DNA from: Mesorhizobium sp. B2-3-12
Lineage (GTDB): Bacteria > Pseudomonadota > Alphaproteobacteria > Rhizobiales > Rhizobiaceae
DNA length: 64,000 bases
Assembly: GCF_006442205.1 (NCBI RefSeq)
Contig: NZ_VFVR01000002.1
Coordinates: forward strand, 744,001 to 808,000
Direction: 5' to 3'
The notes under the pieces are model-generated. The model was not told where the DNA came from, made no database searches, and saw only the letters and a list, made by a program, of their open reading frames with translations. The position numbers were made by a program, and so were the translations under genes. The first letter of the stretch is position 1. Each line of letters starts with the position of its first letter. Shown piece by piece: positions 10,332-17,994 of the stretch.

Positions 10332-10425
10332 CAGGCTGTCTCCAGATATCAGGCGTTGCCGGGCTTTGGCATGTCAGGGTTGCATGGTCAATTCAGCTTA
10401 GGTTGAAGGCGGGTCGCAACAGCGT

Positions 10426-10576
10426 CCTTCTCCCCGTTCTAATGGGAGAAGATGGCGGCAGCCAGATGAGGGGCGGCGCGGAGGTAGGTGAGGTGGCGGG
10501 GCGGCGAAACTGCGTTGGCTGGCGCTGCCCCTCATCCGCCCTTCGGGCACCTTCTCCCCGTGAAACGGGGAGAAGG
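10426..10576. repeat. Snap-back palindromic intergenic repeat A
   Basis: Lies between the hyuA-type stop and the glcB start. A CTTCTCCCC...GGGGAGAAG-type pair of arms encloses inverted copies of GATGAGGGGC and its complement, so the whole unit can fold into one long hairpin. Related units occur at 38868-39018 and 53729-53880. It could attenuate transcription between the two minus-strand genes. It is non-coding as far as I can see. Confidence 0.7.
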
Positions 10577-10586
10577 AAAGAGGCGC

Positions 10587-12629
10587 TCACACCGCGATCC
10601 TCGGCCTGCCCGAGGCGACTGCCACGACATGCGCTTCGATGAACATGCGTTGGGCTTCGACGGTCGAGACCCGGAACTCGGTGGCGACTTCGATCTCGGC
10701 GCTGTCGGTGCCGGCATCGCGGGCGCGTTGGGCGACGATCGCTCGGACATCGATCTCGGCGGCCGCGAGCGCCGCCGCCTCGTCGAGGAAGTCGCGCACC
10801 GTTTCTCCCGAGGCCAGGCGAAACAGGCCCTCCTTGGGCTGGCTGACGCGGGCCTCGGCCGAGACCCGGACCTGGCCGACGACCGCGCCGAGCGCGTTGG
10901 CGACATCGGTATCCCCAGGCACCACGCACTCATTGCCGACGAGCGGTGCCAGGCCGGCATAGTGCAGCGGGGCCGAGGCGCCGAGCCCAATGACCGGCCG
11001 GTCGAGCGCGACGCTGAGGCGGGCAATGCCGGGATGGGCATCGACGGCGCGCTGCACCAGCGCGTGCGCCACGGTCGCCGCGCCGTCGAGCCCGTCCTCG
11101 GCAAAGGCGGTTTCCAGGATGTATTCGGCCGACCAGCGCGTCAGCGTCACCAGCACGCGTTCCGAAATGACCTCCGGCGAGGCCGCGATAGGCTGGCCAC
11201 GGCCATCGCGCCTGCGGGCGAACAATTCGGCGCCGAGGCGGGCGGGCGCGGCATCCCAGTTCGCTTGCTTGCCCAGCACATGCGCGGCGTCGGACGGGGT
11301 GAAGCCGCAGATATGCACCAGCCCGCGCGAGACCAGCCGGTTCAGCGTGGCATTCTGGGCGTTCGAGGTCAGCAGCCTGTCGAGGGCAAGCGGCACCGCG
11401 CCGATCGCCTCGTAAAGCTTCGCCTCGGGCGCGGTCAGCCCCGCGGCGAGCCGATCAGGCACGCCGGTGCGAACCGCGAAGCGGCCGTCCATGCGGCCGG
11501 TGTTGGGGGCGCGCAACTGACGTTCGAGTTCCGCGATCACCGCGGCGCCGTGCGCCATGCCGGCCAGCGCCAGCGGCACCAGGCGGCGCGGCCCGAGCAG
11601 GATTTTCGGGTTGAGCGCGCCGTCCTCCAGCGTCACCTCGGAATCGCCGCCGAGGCCAAAGGTGCGCATGGCCACCGCCTCGACCATGGTGCGGAAGCCC
11701 CCGACGGTGGCGCCTTCCGGATCGAGCCGCGGCCGGCCGCCATCGAGCACGGCGACATCGGTGGTGGTGCCGCCGATGTCGGACACCACGGCATTGTCCA
11801 GGCCGGTCATGTGGCGGGCGCCGACCAGGCTGGCGGCGGGACCCGACAGGATGGTTTCGATCGGCCGCTGCCGTGCAAACGCCGCCGAAACCAGCGCGCC
11901 ATCGCCGCGCACCACCATCAGGGGAGCGGCGATGTTGCGCGCCTGAAGAAACCCCTCCGTCGCCGCCACCAGCCGGTCGATCATCGAGATCAGCCTGGCA
12001 TTGAGCAGCGTGGTGAGCGCCCGGCGCGGGCCGCCGAGCTTGGCCGACAGCTCATGGCTCGATGTCACCGGCAGCCCGGTCTTTTCCCGGATCAGCTCGC
12101 GGGTGGCGATCTCGTGCGCGGGATTGCGGGTGGCGAAATAGGCGCAGACTGCGAAGCCGGACACCGACGCGCCAAGTTCCGGCAGCATCGCCTCCAGCCC
12201 GGATAGATCGAGCTTTGCCGCATTGCCGTGCACGTCATGGCCGCCCGGGCAGAAGACCACCGGGTCGGTCCCGAGCGCGGTCTTCAGCCCGTCTCGGGCA
12301 AGGTCGGCTTCCGAAAAGCCGATCATGACCAGCGCGACGCGGCCACCCTGGCCCTCGACCAGCGCGTTGGTGGCGAGCGTCGTCGACATCGAGACCAGTT
12401 TTATGGCAGCCGGATCGGTGCCCGCCTTGTCCAGCACCGCATCGACGGCGCCCGAGATACCGACGGCCAGATCATGCCGCGTGGTCAGCGCCTTGGCCTT
12501 GGCCAGCACCTTGCCCTTGTTCGGTCCCTGCTGCGGACCTTCGGTCTCGGACCACAGCACGGCATCGGTGTAGGTGCCGCCGGTGTCGATGCCGAGGAAG
12601 AGAGGTTTTGGCTTGGGTTTGGCGGTCAT
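10587..12629 (-). CDS. HyuA-type hydantoinase/oxoprolinase family protein
   Basis: 680 residues, the length of N-methylhydantoinase A and related ASKHA-fold enzymes. The phosphate-1 loop GIDTGGTYTDAVLW is at about residues 13-26, the central VSDIGGTTTDVAVLDGG at about 285-301, and a Hydant_A_N domain leads the protein. Family members open cyclic amides (hydantoins, 5-oxoproline) with ATP, normally together with a HyuB partner. No hyuB gene lies in this window; upstream is a 199-base gap and an unrelated CDGSH gene. The exact substrate is therefore open. The ATG at 12629 directly precedes the conserved block. Confidence 0.88.
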   Translation of the reverse strand: MTAKPKPKPLFLGIDTGGTYTDAVLWSETEGPQQGPNKGKVLAKAKALTTRHDLAVGISGAVDAVLDKAGTDPAAIKLVSMSTTLATNALVEGQGGRVALVMIGFSEADLARDGLKTALGTDPVVFCPGGHDVHGNAAKLDLSGLEAMLPELGASVSGFAVCAYFATRNPAHEIATRELIREKTGLPVTSSHELSAKLGGPRRALTTLLNARLISMIDRLVAATEGFLQARNIAAPLMVVRGDGALVSAAFARQRPIETILSGPAASLVGARHMTGLDNAVVSDIGGTTTDVAVLDGGRPRLDPEGATVGGFRTMVEAVAMRTFGLGGDSEVTLEDGALNPKILLGPRRLVPLALAGMAHGAAVIAELERQLRAPNTGRMDGRFAVRTGVPDRLAAGLTAPEAKLYEAIGAVPLALDRLLTSNAQNATLNRLVSRGLVHICGFTPSDAAHVLGKQANWDAAPARLGAELFARRRDGRGQPIAASPEVISERVLVTLTRWSAEYILETAFAEDGLDGAATVAHALVQRAVDAHPGIARLSVALDRPVIGLGASAPLHYAGLAPLVGNECVVPGDTDVANALGAVVGQVRVSAEARVSQPKEGLFRLASGETVRDFLDEAAALAAAEIDVRAIVAQRARDAGTDSAEIEVATEFRVSTVEAQRMFIEAHVVAVASGRPRIAV

Positions 12630-12770
12630 GAGCGGGGCGGTCCGGCTGGCGAGAGATTTGTTGCGAAGCCCTTAGCCGATACCGACTTGGGGATAAAGGC
12701 GAGAGCGATGGGCCACAAACGATCTCCCCCCTCGTCACTATTCGCCGGGTATTTAAAGGCAGCGCTCTAC

Positions 12771-12815
12771 GGCGCCCCCCTCTGTCCTGCCGGACATCTC
12801 CCCCACGAGGGGGAG
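12771..12815. repeat. Snap-back palindromic intergenic repeat B
   Basis: A single arm of the CCCCTCTG..CTGCCGG..ATCTCCCCC family followed by GAGGGGGAG, in the 199-base gap 12630-12828. A partial opposite arm (ATCTCCCCCCTCG) is at 12722-12734. The same family appears as full inverted pairs at 34847-35005 and 51846-52005. Nothing else is recognisable in the gap. Confidence 0.65.
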
Positions 12816-12828
12816 CTTGGCTACTCGC

Positions 12829-13455
12829 CTATCCCACGAACCCCACTCTCTTATGGCTGCCATCGCAGAACGGTTTGTTGGCCGAATGGCCGCAGCGGCA
12901 AAGGAAGACCTTGGTGGTGCGGTCGATCGTGTGGCCGGTGCCGGTGACGATCTCGGCATTGCCTTCGAGCTTGAGCGGGCCGTTGGTGGTCGGCGCCGCT
13001 TTCAGCGGGCCGTTGCGGGCCTCCAGCGCGGGGGTGTCCTTCAGCGCCGGTTCGCCGGTGGCGGCAAAACCAGCCTTGATATGGCTGTTGTCGCAGAACG
13101 GCTTGTTCTGGGAGGCGCCGCAGCGGCAGAGCGTGGCGCGGAAAAATGTCTCGTCGCCGAGCACGATCTCGGCATGGACCGCCAGCGGGCCGTTTTCGCG
13201 CAAGCGTACGGTGTTGACCACGGGCGGTTTTTCCTGCGGCCCGCCATCCTTGCGGACATAGGTGATGGCGCCCGAAGGGCAGTTCTCGGCCAGCGCGACG
13301 ACCTTCTCGGCGCTGGCCGCCTCGGGATGGATCCATTGGCCCGGCGCGTTGGGCACGAAGACATGCGGGTCGCCGAGCACGCAATTGCGCGAATGGATGC
13401 AGCGCCTGCCGGAAAACCCGACGTCGATTTTTTCGCCCTCGACCGTGCCGGCCAT
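12829..13455 (-). CDS. YjdI-type ferredoxin domain fused to two CDGSH iron-sulfur domains
   Basis: 208 residues, three iron-sulfur modules in a row. Residues about 1-70 are a YjdI/Fer4_19 domain with cysteines in CIHSRNC and NCPSGAITY. Two CDGSH-type [2Fe-2S] sites follow, each with three cysteines and one histidine: LCRCGASQNKPFCDNSH and LCRCGHSANKPFCDGSH. CDGSH proteins handle redox-labile [2Fe-2S] clusters in electron transfer or cluster transfer; the partner is unknown. AGGAG lies upstream of the ATG. The protein is soluble with no signal peptide. Cytochrome b561 and the flavoprotein at 17991 are the nearest other redox genes. Confidence 0.9.
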   Translation of the reverse strand: MAGTVEGEKIDVGFSGRRCIHSRNCVLGDPHVFVPNAPGQWIHPEAASAEKVVALAENCPSGAITYVRKDGGPQEKPPVVNTVRLRENGPLAVHAEIVLGDETFFRATLCRCGASQNKPFCDNSHIKAGFAATGEPALKDTPALEARNGPLKAAPTTNGPLKLEGNAEIVTGTGHTIDRTTKVFLCRCGHSANKPFCDGSHKRVGFVG

Positions 13456-13575
13456 CGCGGTGCTCCTGTTTGCCTGGAGCGCGCCGCGCCTGAATGCACA
13501 GGCGGGCGCGCCTTGGGTATGGTCTTGTAGCCAAGCTATGGCTCGAACAGGAAAACCGTCAAGCTGGCAAACCGG

Positions 13576-13947
13576 TCAGGGGACCAGGTCGATCTCCTCG
13601 GTCTCGCCGCCGCTGCACGTATAGCAGCAATCCTCGCATTTCTCCTTGTTGCCGGGGCCGACGCCCCAATAGGTACCCTCGTCGCCATCGACCCAGGCGC
13701 CGTAGCAGATCGATTCGCCCTCGTTGCAGGAAATCGGCAGCTGCTTGGTCTCGCCGTCGTCGAGATAGAAATCCTTGCCATCGCCCGGCCAGACATAGTC
13801 GCGGTCCTGGCTGTAGAGCTCGAGGCGCATGGCATTGGGGTGGCTGTTCTTGACGGCGAAGGTGACGTCGCCGGCCTGGGCGGCGGGCAGGAACAGGAAG
13901 GCAAGCGAAAACGCGGCGGCGAGCCGGCGCGCGGATATGACTGACAT
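13576..13947 (-). CDS. Secreted cysteine-rich protein of unknown function (paralogue 1)
   Basis: 123 residues from the ATG at 13947, chosen because it is followed at once by a clean signal peptide (basic ISARR, hydrophobic core, cleavage near AQA) and preceded by GGGGG; an ATG at 13977 is also in frame. The mature part has six cysteines, including C-x2-CC-x2-C near the end, and the blocks PISCNEGESICYGAWVDG and a C-terminal EEIDLVP. A second gene at 16131-16487 encodes the same architecture. I do not recognise a named family. The export signal suggests a periplasmic or extracellular disulfide-bonded protein. Confidence 0.8.
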   Translation of the reverse strand: MSVISARRLAAAFSLAFLFLPAAQAGDVTFAVKNSHPNAMRLELYSQDRDYVWPGDGKDFYLDDGETKQLPISCNEGESICYGAWVDGDEGTYWGVGPGNKEKCEDCCYTCSGGETEEIDLVP

Positions 13948-14090
13948 GGAAACCCCCGATATGGAATCGGCCCCCACGGCCGACGGGGGATCATGCCATG
14001 ACGCGGGCGGGGGCTAAAGGGATGCCAACGGCAATCCCTAATATAATCGCATGTGCAAACCGGCGAACCGGCGTCATCGCCGACTTCGCT

Positions 14091-14339
14091 CTATCGTTGC
14101 CAGAAAGGCAGCTTGGCGATCTCTTCATCGACCTGCTGTCTGGTCAGACCGATATCGTCGATCAGATGCGGATTAGCTTCCGAGATTCGCTTTAGATCCC
14201 AGCGGAAGCGGGCCCGTTGACGCCAGGCCGCGATGGTGTTTCGCAGGCTGGCAAGGCCGTAGCGCCGGCGCGACGCCTGGCACACGAGCGTTCCCCGTCG
14301 CGCTGCCTGATGCGGGGTCGATGCAAAGGTGTTGGTCAT
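14091..14339 (-). CDS. DUF1127 small protein
   Basis: 82 residues. An arginine-rich helix (WRQRARFRWDLKRISE) precedes the DUF1127 signature LIDDIGLTRQQVDEEIAKLP. The start at 14339 was preferred over 14351 because GGAGG lies 5 bases upstream of it. It is divergent from the winged-helix/TPR regulator at 14577 across a 237-base space with no other recognisable gene. Role unknown; the charge pattern fits nucleic-acid binding. Confidence 0.82.
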   Translation of the reverse strand: MTNTFASTPHQAARRGTLVCQASRRRYGLASLRNTIAAWRQRARFRWDLKRISEANPHLIDDIGLTRQQVDEEIAKLPFWQR

Positions 14340-14576
14340 GGCAACCTCCATGTGGTTTGGCGCCCATACGCTTTGAGAATGGACCGCCTCGAGCTGAAAG
14401 AGGGTGGAGTCTGCAGGATACGGGCGGCGGCGTAATTAAGCCCTCCCAAATAGTTCTCAAAAGTTCCAAACCTGCGCTAACTCTTTGTTTTGACGGCACT
14501 CCCAGGGAGCGCGCGCCACGCGTTTCGCCGGCAAGACGCCTCACACTTTTCCCGGAATTGCTCTATAGATGGGCCC

Positions 14577-16097
14577 ATGCAGGGATCGCGCTTTGCCTTT
14601 GGTCCGTTCGTGCTTGATCCGGGTGCGGGAACGCTGCTTCGGAACGACGACCCCGTTGCCGTCGGCTATCGCGGGCTGAAGCTGCTTGCGGCGCTCGTCG
14701 GACGGCCCGGCGAAATCCTGCAAAAAGCCGAACTGATGGACGCTGCGTGGCCGGGAACGGCCGTCGAGGAAGGCAACCTCACCGTACAGATCGCACAGCT
14801 GCGCAAGCTGCTCGGTCCGCCCGGCATTGCGGGTGAAGCGGGTGGCGAATGGATCGCGACCGTTCCGCGCGTCGGCTATCGCTTCGCGGGGACCGTCGAG
14901 CTCCTTACTGGCGCCAGACCAAAACCCCTGCCGCTGCCGGACAAGCCGTCGATAGCGGTGTTGCCCTTCGTCAATTTCAGCAACGATCCGGGGCAGGATT
15001 CCTTCTGCGACGGCTTGACCGAAGACTTGATCACCGACCTGTCGAGAATCTCCGGCCTGTTCGTCATCGCGCGCAATTCGACCTTTGCCTACAAGGGAAA
15101 GGCGATTGATGTGCGCGCGATCGCCGGGGAGCTTGGCGTCCGCTATTTGCTGGAAGGCAGCGCGAGGCGCGAGGCGGGGCGCGTGCGCATCAATGCACAG
15201 CTCGTCGACGCGGCGAGCGGCGACCATCTATGGGCGGAACGCTTCGACCGCGGCCTCGACGATATCTTTGCCGTCCAGGATGAGGTGACGGCCAAGATCG
15301 TGGAGGCATTGCTCGGCCGGCTGCGCGCGCCGCCGCCACGCAACCGGCCCACCAATCTCGACGCCTACGATCTGTGCGTGCGGGCGCGCAAGCTGATCGA
15401 CGATTCGCCGCAGACGGCGCGGGAAGCGCATCTGATGCTGACGCGCGCGATTGCGCTCGATCCCGACTATGCCGAGGCCTATCGCTGGCTGGCCATGAAC
15501 CACTGGATGGGATGGGTGCATTGGGGCGAACCGGTCGACCCCAATCGCCGCCTGGCCCTGGATCTGGCGCGCAAGGCGGTCTCGATCGATCCCAACGATG
15601 CCGGCTGCCACTGGGTGCTCGGCAATCTGCTTGCCTATGAACATGATTTCGCCACGGCGGATGCCGAATTCGCCAGGGCGTTCGAACTCGACCCCAACGA
15701 GGCCGACGCCTGGGCGACATTAGCTGACATAACCACCCTGGCGGGACGGGTCGAGGAGGGCCTGGAGCAGATCCGCAAGGCTTTCCGGCTGAACCCGTTT
15801 CCGGCGAGCTGGTACTATCTGACGCTCGGCCAGGCGCAATATGCGGCGCGCGACTATCAGGGCGCCATCGAGACGCTGCGCCGGGACGAGACCTACCGCA
15901 CGAGCTCCCGCCGCTTCCTCGCGGCAAGCCTGGCGCAACTCGGCCGGCTCGACGAGGCGCGGGCCGAGGTCGAGCTGTTCCTGGTCGGCAATCCGCATTT
16001 CACCACCAGCCACTGGGTGTGGACCGAACCGTTCCGCGACGACGCGACGCGCGACCATTTCGTCGACGGCTTCCGCAAGGCCGGCCTTCCGGATTGA
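14577..16097 (+). CDS. CadC-like winged-helix regulator with TolB-like and TPR domains
   Basis: 506 residues. Residues about 1-105 are an OmpR/CadC-type winged helix ending PRVGYRFAG. About 120-245 is a TolB/FlgO-like domain (PSIAVLPFVNFSNDPGQDSF, then DGLTEDLITDLSR). The C-terminal half is built of TPR-like helices (DPDYAEAYRWLAMNHW, then DPNEADAWATLADI). There is no membrane segment, unlike CadC itself, so it should be cytosolic. This architecture is frequent in rhizobia, often found with adenylate cyclase domains, which are absent here. It is flanked by the DUF1127 gene and the two cysteine-rich secreted protein genes, its most likely targets by position. Start chosen at the ATG that opens the winged-helix domain. 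Confidence 0.87.
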   Translation: MQGSRFAFGPFVLDPGAGTLLRNDDPVAVGYRGLKLLAALVGRPGEILQKAELMDAAWPGTAVEEGNLTVQIAQLRKLLGPPGIAGEAGGEWIATVPRVGYRFAGTVELLTGARPKPLPLPDKPSIAVLPFVNFSNDPGQDSFCDGLTEDLITDLSRISGLFVIARNSTFAYKGKAIDVRAIAGELGVRYLLEGSARREAGRVRINAQLVDAASGDHLWAERFDRGLDDIFAVQDEVTAKIVEALLGRLRAPPPRNRPTNLDAYDLCVRARKLIDDSPQTAREAHLMLTRAIALDPDYAEAYRWLAMNHWMGWVHWGEPVDPNRRLALDLARKAVSIDPNDAGCHWVLGNLLAYEHDFATADAEFARAFELDPNEADAWATLADITTLAGRVEEGLEQIRKAFRLNPFPASWYYLTLGQAQYAARDYQGAIETLRRDETYRTSSRRFLAASLAQLGRLDEARAEVELFLVGNPHFTTSHWVWTEPFRDDATRDHFVDGFRKAGLPD

Positions 16098-16130
16098 CGC
16101 GCCGGGGTGGCCGACGCGCGGCAAGCACTG

Positions 16131-16487
16131 TTACGGCACCAGGTCGATCGTCTCGGTCGTGTGCTCCACGCAGATGAAGCAGCAGGTGTCGCAAGGCTGG
16201 TCGTTATCGGGCCCGACGCCGGCGGAGATCTGGTCGTTGCCGTCGACCCAAGCGCCATAGCAGATGCGTTCGCCCTGATTGCAGGAGATCGGCACCGATT
16301 TCCGCGAGCCCGGATCGACAAGGAAGACCTTGTCGTTGCCCGGCCAGACCGTCTCGCGGTCGCGGCTGAACAGCTCGATCGCGACCGGCTCCTTGCGCAG
16401 GTTCTTGACGAAAAACGCCATGTCGGCGGCCTCAGCCGAATTGACTAGGACCAGTGCCGCCAGCGCAACCATGCGAAACAGCGTCAC
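16131..16487 (-). CDS. Secreted cysteine-rich protein of unknown function (paralogue 2)
   Basis: 118 residues from a GTG at 16487, which has GGGGAGG six bases upstream; ATGs at 16508 and 16553 are also in frame but worse placed. A signal peptide (core MVALAALVLV, cleavage near SAEA) is followed by a mature part that matches the protein at 13576-13947 along its length: both share VWPG, PISCNxGExICYGAWVDG, GVGPxN, C-x2-CC-x2-C and a terminal TExIDLVP. It appears to be an ancient duplication, since the two differ at many positions. Function unknown. Confidence 0.8.
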   Translation of the reverse strand: MTLFRMVALAALVLVNSAEAADMAFFVKNLRKEPVAIELFSRDRETVWPGNDKVFLVDPGSRKSVPISCNQGERICYGAWVDGNDQISAGVGPDNDQPCDTCCFICVEHTTETIDLVP

Positions 16488-16560
16488 CGCCGACCTCCCC
16501 CGAATCATCGCGGGCAGGTTCGCACGCCCGCCGGGAACTAGGAAGACAGGCAAGCTGCAC

Positions 16561-16611
16561 CGTTAACGAACTCGGCCCGTTAACAAACTCGGCCCGTTAA
16601 CAAACTCGGAA
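16561..16611. repeat. Three tandem 17-bp repeats containing GTTAAC
   Basis: Three head-to-tail 17-base units (16561-16577, 16578-16594, 16595-16611) of the form CGTTAACAAACTCGGCC, the second exact and the others with one or two changes. They sit in the divergent space between the secreted protein gene at 16131 and the small membrane protein gene at 16670. Each contains the palindrome GTTAAC, so they may be a phased protein-binding array. Confidence 0.85.
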
Positions 16612-16669
16612 GGAGATGCTTAACCGTTCACGGCTATGTGACCTCCCGGGGGGCCATGGCAAAGTGAGT

Positions 16670-16849
16670 ATGATGAGCGACAGCCCTGAGAAGCGCAGCG
16701 AATGGCGCGCCATTTTTTACGTACAAGCCCGCGTCGCCATCCTGTTCGTACCGGTGGTGGCCAGCCTGCTGCTCATCGCCGCGCTTGCCGGCAACGACCG
16801 CAAATCCGTTCCCGATGTCGACCGTACCGTTACGGGCTCGGTACGATAG
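16670..16849 (+). CDS. Small single-pass membrane protein, hypothetical
   Basis: About 59 residues from the paired ATGs at 16670/16673; an earlier in-frame ATG at 16616 touches its own AAGGAG and is less likely. A charged N-terminus (SDSPEKRSEWR) precedes one membrane segment (ARVAILFVPVVASLLLIAAL) and a short polar tail ending TVTGSVR. No family recognised. It stands alone between two minus-strand genes. Confidence 0.5.
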   Translation: MMSDSPEKRSEWRAIFYVQARVAILFVPVVASLLLIAALAGNDRKSVPDVDRTVTGSVR

Positions 16850-16894
16850 GCAGCGAGACTCCCTGCCGCTGACGGCCTTTTTGCTTGGCTTTCT

Positions 16895-17431
16895 TCACGA
16901 GCGCGTCGGCAGCATGCGCTTGAGCACGTCATCCTTGCGGATGAAATGATGCCATAGCGCCGCGGCCGCGTGCAGCCCGGCAAGGATGAGAATGAGATTG
17001 GCGCACAGGCTGTGCAGCTCCCTGATGGAACGCGCCGTACCGCTGTTCGGCGCAAACGGAGCCGGAATGGTGAAGAGGCCGAAAAAGCTCAAGGCGTCGC
17101 CCCTGTACCAGGTGAGCAGGATGCCAAGCACCGGGATGGTTACCAGCAGCGCGTAAAGCAGGAGATGCGCGACCCTGGCTGCCCATCGCTCGAGCCCCGA
17201 CATTTCCCGCGGCAGTCCCGGCGTTCCCACCGTCAGGCGCAGGCCGACGCGGATGACGACCAGCGCGAAAAGCAGCATCCCGAACGAAATGTGGAACCAC
17301 CAGACCAGCGCACGGCCGGGATCGCCGCGTGGAAAAAGATCCTCCAGATAGGTCAATCCGTAGAGGCTTATGACCAGTACGAAGACGGCCCAGTGGATGG
17401 CTTTCTGCGCGCCTGTGTAGGTGGGGTTCAT
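16895..17431 (-). CDS. Cytochrome b561 family protein
   Basis: 178 residues with four membrane segments and histidines placed for two b-type haems: AIHWAVFVL in TM1, WWFHISFGM in TM2, and LHSLCANLILILAGLHAAAALWHHF in the last two helices (quoted parts overlap TM3-TM4). Bacterial b561 proteins of this class pass electrons between quinone and periplasmic acceptors such as superoxide or oxidised partners. An Irr-like iron-control box lies 14-30 bases upstream of the ATG, which would fit a haem protein turned down under iron limitation. Confidence 0.92.
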   Translation of the reverse strand: MNPTYTGAQKAIHWAVFVLVISLYGLTYLEDLFPRGDPGRALVWWFHISFGMLLFALVVIRVGLRLTVGTPGLPREMSGLERWAARVAHLLLYALLVTIPVLGILLTWYRGDALSFFGLFTIPAPFAPNSGTARSIRELHSLCANLILILAGLHAAAALWHHFIRKDDVLKRMLPTRS

Positions 17432-17444
17432 TTGGCTCGTCCAG

Positions 17445-17461
17445 TTTTGAATGTTTCTAAA
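17445..17461 (-). promoter_or_regulatory. Irr-type iron control element upstream of cytochrome b561
   Basis: TTTTGAA-TGT-TTCTAAA, one mismatch from the palindromic rhizobial Irr box TTTAGAA-N3-TTCTAAA, ending 14 bases before the b561 ATG. The window has a perfect copy in front of mbfA (54886-54902) for comparison. Assignment rests on motif match only. Confidence 0.55.
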
Positions 17462-17481
17462 CTAGCCGCGATCATGTCAAA

Positions 17482-17515
17482 GCTTTGTCGCAACAGGGGC
17501 TTTGTCGCAACAGAG
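17482..17515. repeat. Tandem 17-bp direct repeat upstream of cytochrome b561
   Basis: Two adjacent 17-base units, GCTTTGTCGCAACAGGG and GCTTTGTCGCAACAGAG, differing by one base, 20 bases upstream of the Irr-like box. Could be a regulator site or a recent slippage duplication. Confidence 0.8.
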
Positions 17516-17551
17516 GTTCTTTCGGCCGGGCGCTTGCAGACTGCGTTGCAC

Positions 17552-17580
17552 AAAAGAGCCCGGACGAACCGGGCTTTTGG
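17552..17580 (-). terminator. Rho-independent terminator after the UBP zinc-finger gene
   Basis: Perfect 7-bp stem AGCCCGG / CCGGGCT with a 5-base loop (17557-17575). Read on the minus strand it is followed by CTCTTTTG. It lies 37 bases past the stop of the gene at 17612 and would end that minus-strand transcript; the T-rich TTTTGGG on the other side makes it weakly bidirectional. Confidence 0.7.
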
Positions 17581-17611
17581 GTTTTCTCGGCGGCATCCGG
17601 GCCGCTCTGCG

Positions 17612-17920
17612 TCAATAGAAGCGCGGGATCGGGCCGTTCTGGGGGGTGGTGCGGTCGCCGAGGTCGAGAAACACCTCGTCCACGTAGCACCAGCCCCAAC
17701 CTTCCGGCGGGTCGTAGCCCTCGATGACGGGATGGCTGGTGGCGTGAAAATGCTTGGTGGCGTGGCGGTTGGGGGAGTCGTCGCAGCAGCCGACATGGCC
17801 GCAGGTGCGGCAGAGCCGCAGATGCACCCACCACGAGCCGCTCTTCAGGCATTCCTCGCAGCCGAGCGCGCTCGGCGTCACGTCCTTCACATCAGCCGCG
17901 TGTCTGCACTCGTCCGCCAT
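17612..17920 (-). CDS. UBP-type zinc finger protein
   Basis: 102 residues with the cysteine/histidine order of the ZnF-UBP domain: CRHAADV at the start, CEECLKSGSWWVHLRLC, CGHVGCCDDSPNRHATKHF, then HPVIEG and the conserved WGWCYVDEVF. In eukaryotes this fold binds the free C-terminus of ubiquitin; bacteria lack ubiquitin, so its ligand here is unknown. The next gene upstream on the same strand is the cyclic-nucleotide-binding flavoprotein (70 bases away, with a palindrome between), and the pair may be a functional unit. Confidence 0.9.
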   Translation of the reverse strand: MADECRHAADVKDVTPSALGCEECLKSGSWWVHLRLCRTCGHVGCCDDSPNRHATKHFHATSHPVIEGYDPPEGWGWCYVDEVFLDLGDRTTPQNGPIPRFY

Positions 17921-17952
17921 CGCACTCTCCCGACCTGGCTCTCATTTGAAGC

Positions 17953-17994
17953 ATGATCTTTTTCCGAAAACCGGTTCCCCGTTTTCGGGATCAT
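17953..17994. repeat. Short palindromic repeat overlapping a stop codon
   Basis: Imperfect palindrome with outer arms ATGATC/GATCAT and inner arms CCGAAAAC/GTTTTCGG around CGGTTCCC. Its right arm contains the stop codon of the flavoprotein gene (17991-17993). I recall this sequence type as a widespread rhizobial intergenic repeat, which cannot be verified here. It may stabilise the upstream mRNA or attenuate reading into the UBP gene. Confidence 0.75.

Noticed and set aside
10488..12206. 572-codon plus-strand frame opposite the HyuA-type gene
   Set aside because: Antisense shadow with Arg/Gly-rich sequence; the minus strand carries both ASKHA loops.
16532..16562. GGAAC...CGTT pair resembling an EcfG promoter
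   Set aside because: Spacing is 22 bases rather than 16-17.
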